In this document: positions 12,561 to 23,356 of the stretch, one piece after another
Layout of the letters: each line of letters starts with the position of its first letter
Numbering within the stretch: the stretch's first letter is position 1
From: Brachynemurus nebulosus
Lineage: Eukaryota > Arthropoda > Insecta > Neuroptera > Myrmeleontidae
Direction of reading: 5' to 3'
DNA length: 64,000 nucleotides
NCBI GenBank assembly: GCA_035578155.1
Contig: JAPWDM010000003.1
Location: 71,044,142-71,108,141, forward strand
Notes under the pieces: model-generated
What the model was told of the DNA's origin: nothing
Seen by the model: only the letters and a program-made list of their open reading frames with translations
Database searches by the model: none
Translations under genes and position numbers: made by a program

Positions 12561-15500
12561 GGACTCCTATGACAGACAAACAAACATTATACGATTTGAC
12601 TGTAGGAGAAACTTAAAGCAACAAGCTTAAAAATTTAAAGTATAAGTACGTCATGTCGCAATAAATAAATCAATTTTTTATTTTTCTTCATCTCAGCTGT
12701 AAGAAGGAAATGTTCGTTTAAAATTGTCTACGTAAAGTACTTATATAAATGTTTCCTTTAAAAAAATTAAATAAGGATAATCTTTTTAAAAAACCTTTAA
12801 TCATAATGGATCAAAAACAAGGTAAGCGAATAGATTGTAAAGAGATCGCTTTTATTAATATTTAAACAAGCCATAGTAAGAAATGAAAAAACTACTTCCT
12901 TCAGTCCACTAGTTGGATGTATCTTTGTATTTAGCTATAAAACTTGTAACTCTGTTTACACTTTACAGTGTGTTCTACACTTGTATCGCAAAATAAACAG
13001 TTCTCTGATTCCAAACATAAAATTTTAAGAAACCTACGACGAAAAAGTTCCAAAAAGTCTATAACGACGTCTAAACGTCATTATAGAATTTACTTCTTTT
13101 TTCCTATACGTAGAAAAACCTTAAGTAAAAAGGGAAACAAAGAAACTTATAATACAAAAACGAATATGTATAAGAATCATAACTCTATCGACCACTTTTA
13201 ATGTTGGTCGTTACATCATTATTGAGGTAATCATCTACGAATCGACAAAAAAAAAAAAAAAAGAAAATTCAAAAAATTTTTCGGAAAAAAAAGGAAAACA
13301 CAAGAAAAGTAATTTCTTACTACAAAAAAAATTTTTTGTACAAGATTTTTCTTTTACGTGTTTCTTTTTCTTTTTTTAAATCTTTTTGGATTTTCATCGT
13401 CGATTGTTGTCAAATTGATGTCAAGTGTATCCCTTTTATTTTTATACTTATAACAGAATTCGACGGTCAAGCGCGTATCCACAAAGAATTACAAACATGC
13501 ACTACATATTATTTAATATTAAACACCATATCGGTAAATTTACCAGTTTACGTATTTCTTTTTTTTGGTCGTCAACGGTATAGAAGAAATTTAATTTAGT
13601 ATTATTTTTGTTAATTTTGTCTCAGAAATTATTTTCGTCCTATTATTTATATAATTTGTTAAGGAATAAATCAAAAGTTTTCTTTTCCTTTTCGATAAAT
13701 TTTTTCAGATTTTATTTAGTTTGTATCGATTTTCCGATAATATTAAAACTGGTACTTTCAGCCTTTATGGCAAACGGTCTTCAATTGTTAAACCGCTTTT
13801 CATTTATATCATTGAATTTGTGCTTTAATATGTTTTTCAATAAATTTCATACTCGATATTTTTAAGGAAAACTTTATTCCCGTTTTCCAGGTTACTGTCT
13901 GAAATTAAGGCTGGAAATCGGAATTCAACTTCACATCTCTAATTGAGCTTTCACACACTATCTTTGTACTAAATTTTAAATTTTCATGTCGAATAATTTT
14001 AGAGAAAATCGCCCGTAACAAATGGATGGGCGCCAAAGTGATTCCATTTTTGGCACGAAACACTAAAAACAAAACTTATTTTGCTCAATATTTGGTTTAA
14101 TAAATTGAATTAGTAGCAGTACAAATCCGGAAAACACATTTTGCTCTCAAGATTTATAATTGCTATTATGCTTTCATTCTTACTAATTAGTTCTATTAAC
14201 CTTAATGTTTCAAATTCAATTTATATTTTGCAATACAAATGAATTAATATGTAGTTGTATTATTATTATTAATCGACTGGATTATAAATTAATTCAGATG
14301 TAAAAAGCACTAATAATACAAACAACAAAACATCACTTTGTAGTCAAAACGTTGCATAAATTATGACAACTTTATAAGTACTACTTGTCTCAAAATGAAA
14401 ACAACATTAGAATATCATAGAAAGAAAAGTCTTATACAGCGAGGATTCTTTTTACAATACACGTGCGAAAAAGAAAGAAACATGTTTCGTACTACTTTAA
14501 GAAAGAAAGAAATATATTTTTTATTCCTTTTAAGCATGTACTACGAATATATAATATGTATACATTATGTTTCATGTATTAAATATGAAATGCATTTTTA
14601 ACACGAAATAGATTTATTTTTTATAAAAGTTAAGTTTTTAACTGATTATTAAATATTTTGCACTAAAATGTATTGCAAACAATTATCATATATATTTGTG
14701 TTCTATACACATCGAAATCGCAAGTCATAGTTATCAACCTGTATATTCCGAATTGGTATTTAAAAATAGATAGAAATATAATTGCATATTATGTTAATAT
14801 ATTATGAATATAGGCAAAATCAATTTAAACTGATCTGACGCCATTAGCAAATGAAGTAAAATTGTTCAAAGAAAAATTGTAGATGTCAAGAGCTTTATCA
14901 GGAGCTTCGTAGCTCTTATGGTTTTCGAATTACAATGCAAACTAATAGATATTTGTTCTTAACAGGACTGTGTATTATAACTTATCGATAAAACTGATCT
15001 AATGTATCAACTGAAAACATAAATGAAAAGAGAATTTATCCAAGTTTATTTTTTGAATTTGTTGCAATCGATTTGATTTAGATACTTTTTAAATTATATA
15101 TCAATTTATTAGAATGTTGCAAGAAAATTGCGACAATAGGTACTCAATTTACAGGCACATATACACAGTACCTATATGCTTTCATTGCTTTCCTACATAA
15201 TATGTAATATAAGTATAAATGGTTAATTTGGATACATAAATGCAAATACTAATTTTGAACATTTATACTAGAATAACATATAATTCATTACAACGATTCA
15301 ATTTAGACAACATACATTTAATATTGAACAGATTGATAGTTAAAATATAGTACACCTACAGCGTAAAACAGATTTGGACATAATTTAATCCAAAGGTGGT
15401 TTGTTTGTTTAATAAACAAAAAAATTAAATAAAAAAAATTCGCAGTTTCAACATTATTTCCCGCCTTTTTAGTGAGGTAGCCGCGAAACAGTTTTGGAAC

Positions 15501-17379
15501 CTCTGGATTAAGGTTGTCTCATTCAAGGATTCCTACTAATCTCTCATTTAAGGACTCTATCTCAAAATGAGGACCGTTAGGTGTCTCAAATTAGAGTACT
15601 ATGTATCTTTACTTTTATTAAAATCTACAAAATTTATTCACGTCTGTGTTTTTATTTTTTTCCTTTCTTTTTTCTTTTCTTTTCTTTTATTTTCTTTTTT
15701 TTTTTAATATAATATTTGTTGATGTTCTTTTTTTGTCTTTTAATTTTATGTATATTTTTTTACGTAAATGTAAAAGAAAATGGTTTTAATAAGAGAAATG
15801 AAATATTTTGATTTTTGAAAAAACGTATCTTTTTGGTTTCTTTCCTCTAAACATCTCTGTAATGTCATTCCCAAACAAACCAATTAAACATTTCGTTTAT
15901 TTTCCTCAAAGTTACAATTTTCATGACATTTTGACGATTTTAGTATAACTGATGACGTCACAATATTCATTTTTTTTTTATTACAAGAATTAAACAGTAA
16001 AACAAGTAAGTAAGAATTTTTTTTGAGAAATCATTTTTTCTGATGGTTTAATGTTTAAAATTTTTTTTAAGGGAAGTAAAATGAAGCCTACCGAAAAATT
16101 ACAACTCATAAACTTTTCCTTTTAATTTCACTCATAATATAATCATCATTCAGCCTGATTATAAAATTTATACAACTTCTATTTTGACTAAAAAATTGTT
16201 TAATGTTTGTTCAACTTTATGGAATGGAAATAAACAACGAAAATATAATTTAGTATTCAAGGCAAGCATACTCCTTTGGGTATTGTTAAAAAGAATTTTG
16301 TAAACAAATATTTTCTAAAAACTATTTTATTGTTTTTCCTTTTCTTAAACAATTATTGTTAACATGCAAAGACCTTTACTTGTTTTTATTTTCCCTCAAA
16401 TTTGTCTCTTAACTAAACAAAAATAAAATGTTAGTCTAAATATCAAATTTGTATAAAAGATAAATAAATATAAAATTGGTTTTGTATCTTGTTTAAATTT
16501 TCTTGTAAACAAAATACAAAAACAATTGTTTCAAGAAATAATTAAAGAAGTAAACATTTTTATGTAGCTGTATAATTATTGTAATTTATGTACTAGACGA
16601 AACAAAATGATTTTCAGAAAACACTTATTTGAATATTAAGATTTTTCATAGATAATTCTTTGTTTTAAAATTAATGAAATCTCAATAGAAATGACGTGTA
16701 AATTATTTGACCTTGAAACAAAGTTGACTAGACAGTTGTCTGCACATTAATAATAACATTAATAACAATTGTCTCAAAAGTAAAATTAAATAAAAATTAA
16801 TTTATTGCTGCAGTTCCAAAACAAGTGATAACGGGGGAATTTATTAGGTATGCTTAAGGTAGTTTAAAAAGAACAGACAAGAACAAGTCGTCAGGTGCAA
16901 GTTGTATTTGCACAAATAGTGTTCCATACATCAGTTGTTTTTATGAATGTGACGGTAAAAAAAAATGTTTTTCTTGAAGAATAAATTTTATTCCTGAAAT
17001 ATAATTCTCATAAGATTAACATAATTACTGACTAATAATATCTTGATTAAAGCAAAAATATGTCATCAAGCTTTCTTTTTATCTACCAAGGAAATTACAT
17101 AAGAAAGTTTCAGTCTTTTCGTAATATTTCATAATTTTCGTTTAATCTTCACCTTATTCTTAATGTTCACGAATTTTTTCAGTTGTCTGACCGAGATTTT
17201 ATAAAATTAAATCTTGAAATGGCGTAGTGTCCTAATATCTGTGACAAAATGTGCTCGCCAGTGGGACAAAAATCTTCATCTACGATTATTAGATGATTAT
17301 ACAGATATTGGTCTTTAAAAATCCGTACACGCACCCGCACTCGCATCCGTATCCGGAAATGTGTTTAAGTATCACTTTT
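12561..17379. other. AT-rich spacer, no defensible gene
   Basis: Three consecutive plus-strand frames of 77-87 codons (12968-13201, 13336-13599, 13608-13865) are the only mildly suggestive content. Their predicted peptides are lysine/arginine-rich or phenylalanine-rich, match nothing I recognise, and have no splice sites or initiation context. The rest is low-complexity DNA, including poly-A around 13245 and a pyrimidine-rich tract at 15647-15712. Confidence 0.5.
15647..15712. repeat. Polypyrimidine tract
   Basis: An almost pure T/C run of tttct and ttctttt words about 65 bp long. It is a simple sequence. Confidence 0.85.
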
Positions 17380-17386
17380 GCAACAA

Positions 17387-17733
17387 CAGGGCCCGCTCTA
17401 GCTTTTACGCCGCCCCGGGCAAAAGAGAATAATCCCGCCCCGGTGCAGAATCTGTCACATTTTTTTGCTCCCTGGATATAAAAATGTCACCCTTTTTCGG
17501 TTTTCTTTACATTGGCGCCTTTTTTTGTTTGTTTATTTTTTTTTTTTTGCTGGTCAACTCTAAAATGCCGCCCCCTTTTTACAAAATTCCCGCCCTTACA
17601 ATTTCTCGCCCTGGGCAAACCTGGTTTTTTTATTCCATACTTGCAAAACACCACCAAAATTTACAAAAATCACGCTCTTCAAATTTGCCGCCCCGGTCAA
17701 ATGCCCGGGTGCCCCCCCCTGGAGCGAGCCCTG
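17387..17733. mobile_element. hAT-like MITE (about 347 bp)
   Basis: Left end cagggcccgctctagc pairs with the right end read in reverse complement, cagggctcgctccag. Flanking 8-mers gcaacaac (17380-17387) and gcaaccac (17734-17741) match at seven of eight positions, overlapping the first base of the left terminus. The interior carries repeated cgccc(c/t)gggcaa words, making it a local GC peak. Two overlapping plus-strand frames here are by-products of this composition, not genes. Confidence 0.75.
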
Positions 17734-18295
17734 GCAACCACCGTGGTTAGTGATAAATTTTGAGCGTGTAGACTGAAGTTAGCTTCAGGCAAACTTAATC
17801 AGAGCAGATTTTGTGAAGAGAGAATTTTGATTCATATATATTTATTACGCCTGACTGAAGCTATAACACGCGGTACTACGTATGTAAATATACACTCTGT
17901 CAAACAAGTAATGTGAGCGATATTAAAATTTTGACAGCCTTATATGTATAGTATGTGAGTAATAACATTATCTATCGTGAATATTGAGTTATGTAAATAT
18001 TACTGTTGAATATACCCAGGTACATAATGCACGTATAAATTGGTATATTTTAAAATCACTTCTAGTTGAATTCCATGAATTTCAATTACATCCATTAGAT
18101 GGAGCAAACGAACGCGAGAAGGGGGAAAAGAGACCACCTATAGGTAGCCCATTCGTCAATCATAATATTTTGTACCTATTCAACAATGATGATACAAAAA
18201 TACATGTTTCTTACCTACGCACAGTTACCCACCGTACATTCACAATAGTGGAAAATGACGTCACTGTTGGTTCTGTTCCGAGAACGCTATATGGT

Positions 18296-18530
18296 CCATA
18301 ATCACTGTAACCTTACTACTCAGTGGTCCACAATCACTGCGACCTTACTACCCATTGGTCTATAATCACTATGAGCTTACTACCCAAGTTTCGCTAGCGG
18401 TTTATTTCAAGCCCTTTTTGGATGTCTAATACCCTCACGGACAATTTTGACCTCACGTTAACTTTTTCTATAATATAATAATATTTGAAAAGAAATTTCT
18501 ATAGAATCCTAGCCAATTTAATATAATAGA
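18296..18530 (+). repeat. Dispersed repeat with short tandem array, copy 1
   Basis: Opens with about three tandem units of roughly 38 bp (ccataatcact, then gaccttactaccca), followed by a single-copy tail with the phrase ccctcacggacaattttga and cctcacgttaact. The same unit array and tail recur in the same orientation at 62612-62826, so this is a mobile or duplicated family of unknown class. Confidence 0.85.
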
Positions 18531-18783
18531 GCCTCTGCCAGTTTGGAATCGTTTAGCTTTCCAACAGTAAAAAAGTTTTCGGCTGAGTAGTTAATTTTGG
18601 AGATTTTGGGGTCCCTAGAATTTCAGGCTGACCTGTCTACATAATATAATATAACAGTCAATTCCGCTTTGAAGTTTAGTTATGTCTTTAGACGCACTTA
18701 CACGGCATAACAGAGTGCTACCGTACCTAATGCAATTCCACCTGCACACGTAGAAAGACTTCAACCCAAGCACCAGTTCAGTC

Positions 18784-18862
18784 GGCGACCAGGCGGTGCG
18801 GTTGTGAAGCAGTCGGACCACAGATGCTAAGGGCCCGGGTTCAATCCACATCAGCGACGACG
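18784..18862 (+). mobile_element. tRNA-like sequence, probable SINE head
   Basis: Contains gggttcaatcc at 18837-18847, a full match to the polymerase III B box (GGTTCRANNCC). It is preceded by a tRNA-like arm pattern (gtcggaccacagatgctaag) and, about 40 bp upstream, a weak A-box-like segment. The acceptor stem does not close well, so a functional tRNA is unlikely; a tRNA-derived SINE head or tRNA relic is the better reading. Confidence 0.4.
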
Positions 18863-18912
18863 ATCCACATTTAATTGTTTTTTAGTAACTTTTTTTTATT
18901 TTTCCACTTTTA

Positions 18913-19305
18913 TGTAATGGTGGAAGTTTCTAGAACCATCGAAAAGTTCCACCACAATGAAGAAAACAAACACGTAACCAACACCACAACAACAAACGTC
19001 ATCACTCGAAAGAGTATAAAAGCCGGACGCACCAGGCCATTGGAATCAGTTGAAAAGCTATCAGTGGTGTTTATCGTGAGTGGAACGGTGAGTTGAAAAC
19101 CGAGCGTTACGTTGGAAGTCAGTTGGAAATCAAGTATTGGAACAGTCAGTCAAAACCGAGTGTTGAAGTCAAAACCCCAATGGGACCATACTGGACTTTG
19201 AGGAAATGCCCATTTTACTAAATATTGTTATTCGTATCTTAAATTGTTAAATAAAATTGTTGTTCGAAAATTTCGGTTTTATTATTTGGAAAAAACACAT
19301 TAATA
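18913..19305 (+). mobile_element. Probable solo LTR of an LTR retrotransposon
   Basis: Starts tgtaatggtggaag and ends near cattaata, a diverged mirror of the start. It has a TATA box (tataaaa, 19015-19021) inside the GC-richer context gagtataaaagccgg, and an aataaa polyadenylation signal at 19250-19255. After the end comes ttgggtgctccaaaag, which could be the start of an internal region (leader and primer-binding area). No gag or pol coding is visible, so this is a solo or truncated LTR. Ty3/gypsy or BEL affiliation cannot be decided. Confidence 0.5.
19015..19021 (+). promoter_or_regulatory. TATA box of the putative LTR
   Basis: tataaaa in a GC-rich context, about 100 bp into the LTR and 235 bp before the aataaa signal. 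This is the usual U3/R/U5 order. Confidence 0.5.
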
Positions 19306-20727
19306 ACGTTGGGTGCTCCAAAAGCGTTCAATCACGAACCAGAGTACCACCACAATCTCAACTCTCACCTTTTACACCGTTAGCGTTGTGAGAGTGATTG
19401 TATCTATAAAATATGTAAAACGTTTCCAGATAAGTCTTAATAAGCTGATAATCAAAAAACAAAATTACAATATTCCTATTTCTCTGTAATTTACGATAAC
19501 ACTTTTATTTGACATTTGTGAATATTCCCGATCCATTCTGATAACCGATATCAACGAGCACCAACACAGAACCAGTCAAGTAGCTCAACATACTATGCAA
19601 AGAAGCTAAAAAGACGAACAAGCCATCCGTTCGAACAAGCTATTACTACTACCCCAGATCAATCTATCTTTATCACTCTAATGTATACTTTTTGTACGAT
19701 TTGGTACGTCACCACTATATCGATAGTTTACAATACTCTGTAGTGTTGTAACATTTCACAACCGTTGGTTGATGATCATTTTTGTTCATACAATACTCCG
19801 TACAACTATGACAACCCCCATCACCACCTCAACTCCTTTTATCCCTCCAACCACATATACTAGACTAGCTAGCGTTACTGTGCTACTCGAGGATGTGGCT
19901 TATTATTTGTTGAGCGCTAATACATACAATACACCACACAAAACATACCTTCTAACAATACAAATCACAACTATTGTTTGCCAATAATGTCATGGAATTA
20001 TAAAAATTGGTTTGAATTAATACAAAGAAAAAAAAAGTTAAAAGACATAAAAACTATTTATTAGTTGCTTCATTGAAATTGTCGCGAACTTAGCGGTATC
20101 TGATTGTGAAAAAAAAAGCTATAATTACTTCAATTACGTTAATTTTTTAATGTATTGTGCAATTCTTACTTCAAAACAAAAACATGTTTGCTAAGTTTGA
20201 GTTGGTTGCATTCGTTAAGGTCAGGATTTTTGTTTCATAAAATATTAGTAAAATATCTCAAGAATATATACTCAAGTTTTCGGAACGATATTCCAAGTGC
20301 TTCGTAAAACGCAAAACGCACTTGAGAGGGAAACTGTGGAGTAACATGTTCCAATAAATGACTTTTTCAGCTGCCATTTTCGTACATATTGAAATAGAAA
20401 AATACCCCTGTCGCAGCATCCTGCATAACATAGCGAATTTCCGTTTATAAAAATTAGTTTTTCTCGGAAACTAGTTGACATAGAATAATAGTTTAAAGAC
20501 CTTTTTTATGTAATTTTTTCTCCTCTTTTAAATGATGTAAAAAAATTTGGCAAAAATTTTTGAATAAGTGGAAATTTTGGCAAAAAACTAATTTTTTGCA
20601 AGAACAAAAACCATGTTCCTGGCATCCGACGTGTCTGGCTGAAGAACTCATCCAAGATTTTTGGACTTCCAACGTTGTCACCAAATTTCGTAAACCTAGG
20701 ACATTTCGTTCGAGAGTTATCGTGCTG
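19306..20727. other. Non-coding sequence
   Basis: After a possible LTR leader remnant (19306-19380) nothing recognisable follows. The segment 20480-20725 looks like a unique or old-repeat flank of the microsatellite; frames here are short and overlap one another on both strands. Confidence 0.4.
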
Positions 20728-20743
20728 ATACATATATACATAC

Positions 20744-20836
<93 letters not shown>
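20728..20836. repeat. (TACA)n/(TA)n microsatellite
   Basis: A short run of tacatacata passes into about 80 bp of uninterrupted alternating TA ending at 20836. The reading frame crossing it is low complexity and not a gene. Confidence 0.97.
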
Positions 20837-20839
<3 letters not shown>

Positions 20840-20841
<2 letters not shown>

Positions 20842-22379
20842 AGTGAATATTATTTTCGATTTCTAGGGACCTCAAAACAAATTTCTGCCATAGTCCCGGG
20901 CTCAAGTCGCGTCATGACACCTACTGTAATAGCTGAATTTCCAGAATTCTTTCTGGAAATTCGCTAAAAAAATACATTGTAACACCCTGACAAAATACAA
21001 TAATTCCTGACATTGCTTTTATTTTCGCCCATATTAAGGTATTTCTCTCGTTAAACTATATATTTTTTAGAACACAATATTTCTTGCAATGACCAAAGTC
21101 AGAGTAGAATCGTTAATTGTGACTTGGTTTTGGCGCTAGTAAAGCCTTAGGGGGGAAAAAGTGTGGACAAATATGACCATGAGAATGGTACCCGTGATGT
21201 CTACAAGTACGGAATCGAAAAATGGAAACAGTACAAAGGAAACTAGACGAATCGAGAGAGTGAACCATATTACATCTCGTAAATTTTGGATATAAACAAG
21301 AAATTAATGAAATATATTTAGTTAAAGTGTGAATATTATTTCACTATTATACTGAATAAAAAAGTAGTGATCCTTAGCACCTAGTAGAATCCATCACAAA
21401 AAATCACCACAACTAGTAAAAAAACCTTGAGAGATGCAATCATGTCAGTAGCAAATATTCCAATGATTTTATGCATTTTACCTAACTGTCTTATATACTT
21501 ACTCTCTCATTACTGATGTTTCGTACGACTAATACCAAAATAATACCTGTCGATGTGATTACCAATTAATGGCCTGCCTACCTTTCATTAATGGTTTCAA
21601 GAAATTTTAATTTTGTTTTTGTCCAGCTAGCTTGTGTTAGACGAAACACTGTGCAATAGAATAAAAAGTTCAATTTTACAAAAGCCACTCTACAATTTAC
21701 CTCACTTCACAATTTTGAAGCTAAAAGGCCGCTAGTCATCGATAAAGATTAATAAGAAGTTTAAATTAAAAATATTACTGACGATTGGAGAGATGTGGAG
21801 GTCACAATTTAGTAAAGCAATACTTTGTAACTACAAAAATAATTAATTAGAAAATACCGTGAAACGGAAATTTTTACTTTTAAATATTTAAAGTACGATA
21901 ATTAACAGTTTTTACGTAATAGATTCAACCATTTGGAAAACTTTTCGTTACCTATTTATGAATTATGCTTACGGAAAATTCATTACCTAAGAACGTGAAA
22001 TGTGGTACGTATGTTTTTACCCATTTAATAATTTAATTAATGATAATACCATGCAAGAGGTTTATATTAATATTTTGTTCGTCTATTTTTGCACTACTTA
22101 TAACAAAAATAGAACATAGAACGTTTACTATTATTTATTTACTATTTATTATAATAAAACAACTATAACAATACAGAATGTAAGGTTATAATATACTAAA
22201 ATGGATAATTTTACCTAATATGGACGCAGAACTAGAAAAAGCCAGGGTGTCACAACCAAAAACTGAAATATGTTCCTAACAGAACATGTACAAGTAACAC
22301 TGTTAAATATACAGTTTACTCTGGTTATAATGACCGTGATGGGATCTCAAAACACGCGTCGTTATAACAGAGAAGTTTG
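20840..22379. other. Non-coding sequence with a possible pogo-like scrap
   Basis: No gene seen. 22318-22378 reads ctggttataatgaccg and later cgttataacagag, resembling the terminal phrase of pogo/Tigger elements, but only one side is present. A segment around 21310-21400 (tattatactgaataaa, then a G/C-richer phrase) could be an LTR 3' part, unproven. Confidence 0.35.
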
Positions 22380-22791
22380 TTAATACTTTTAGTGCCACGG
22401 TTTCGTCATCCGAAAATAATCAAAACAACCGCAGCGGCCGATCGCGATCAATGATTAATTGATTACGCATTATATATGTGTGCAATGTTACCACACCGGT
22501 GTGTATATACTCAATTCACACAAACACCAACACACACTACTCTCTTGGTTTCTATAAAAAATTTTAAAATAAACAATATAAAAACTAATAAAAGTATTTG
22601 TTTGTTTGTTTATTTTTTATTTAATTCTCTAATTGATTTGAATGTGTTTGAATGTCAAATATATGTATGTACGTATCACATATATGTACACGTTGAATCC
22701 CTTTTTGTATTTGTTTACATAAAGTTTCTTTAAAAATATTGTCGGCTTCCGGGGAGTTTACTGTGAAAGTGCTCGGGCCTCATAGTGTTAA
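22380..22791. mobile_element. TTAA-bounded repeat, piggyBac-like, copy 1
   Basis: Bounded by TTAA at 22380-22383 and 22788-22791. The left end reads ttaatacttttagtgcc and the right end in reverse complement ttaacactatgaggccc, so only the first eight bases agree well. Its right 350 bp recur in the same orientation at about 36762-37189, with the conserved tail gtcggcttcc, then agtttactgtgaaagtgctc. This supports a mobile family. No transposase. Confidence 0.6.
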
Positions 22792-22818
22792 AACCAGATT
22801 ATGATATTTTTACTCTTA

Positions 22819-23205
22819 GAGTACGTTTGGACTACGACACTATATACCGTACACTCGATGTATAACACCGGGTGTCTATGTGTGCATACGAGTGTCTCTA
22901 ATTGCGACATTTATTGCGGACACCATAATTAGTGTCAAATCAGTGGCTATGTGAACACGCTGTGTCGAAGTGTCTCTCGTGGCTAATAAGTTTTCAAACA
23001 AGTTGGACACTTTTCTATACACTCACAAGAGAGAGAGAGATTCATGGTGATGGAGCACTAGCTGTTTCGATCTTGAAATTTTTGTGTGTGTGTGAATAGC
23101 TCAGACACAAATTCCGTACATTTATGTCCAGGCACAAAAATCTGTTAAAATGTGAACAGTAAAAAATTGTATGTTTGACATTTGTGTCGTAGTCTAAACC
23201 AGGCC
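22819..23205. mobile_element. PIF/Harbinger-like MITE (387 bp)
   Basis: Left end gagtacgtttggactacgac pairs with the right end in reverse complement, ggcctggtttagactacgac. Flanks are tta (22816-22818) and ttg (23206-23208), a one-mismatch 3-bp duplication. The phrase gtgtc recurs through the interior in both orientations, like the iterated acagacac of the 42234 MITE. Non-coding. Confidence 0.7.
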
Positions 23206-23217
23206 TTGTTGTACATA

Positions 23218-23356
23218 TGAAGACTGGACTTCAAAGACAGGCCAAGTGCCAAAAAGAAAATGAAATTTTAGGATGGTGTCTAGATTGTTGGCAATGGCAC
23301 TTAGATTCATTCCTTTTTTGGGTCTAACTCAATTTTTTTTTGAAGTCCAGCCTTCA
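23218..23356. repeat. Short hairpin element (about 139 bp)
   Basis: Inverted arms tgaagactggacttcaaa and (reverse complement of the right side) tgaaggctggacttcaaa. A second nested pair, ccaagtgcc and ggcactta, strengthens the fold. It lies just after the 22819 MITE. Confidence 0.7.

Noticed and set aside
17484..17763. Overlapping proline-rich frames
   Set aside because: They arise from the GC-rich iterons of the 17387 MITE.
18784..18862. Functional tRNA gene
   Set aside because: The B box is good but acceptor and D arms do not pair convincingly.
20560..20967. 135-codon plus-strand frame
   Set aside because: More than a quarter is translated TA microsatellite (repeated YI); no domain.
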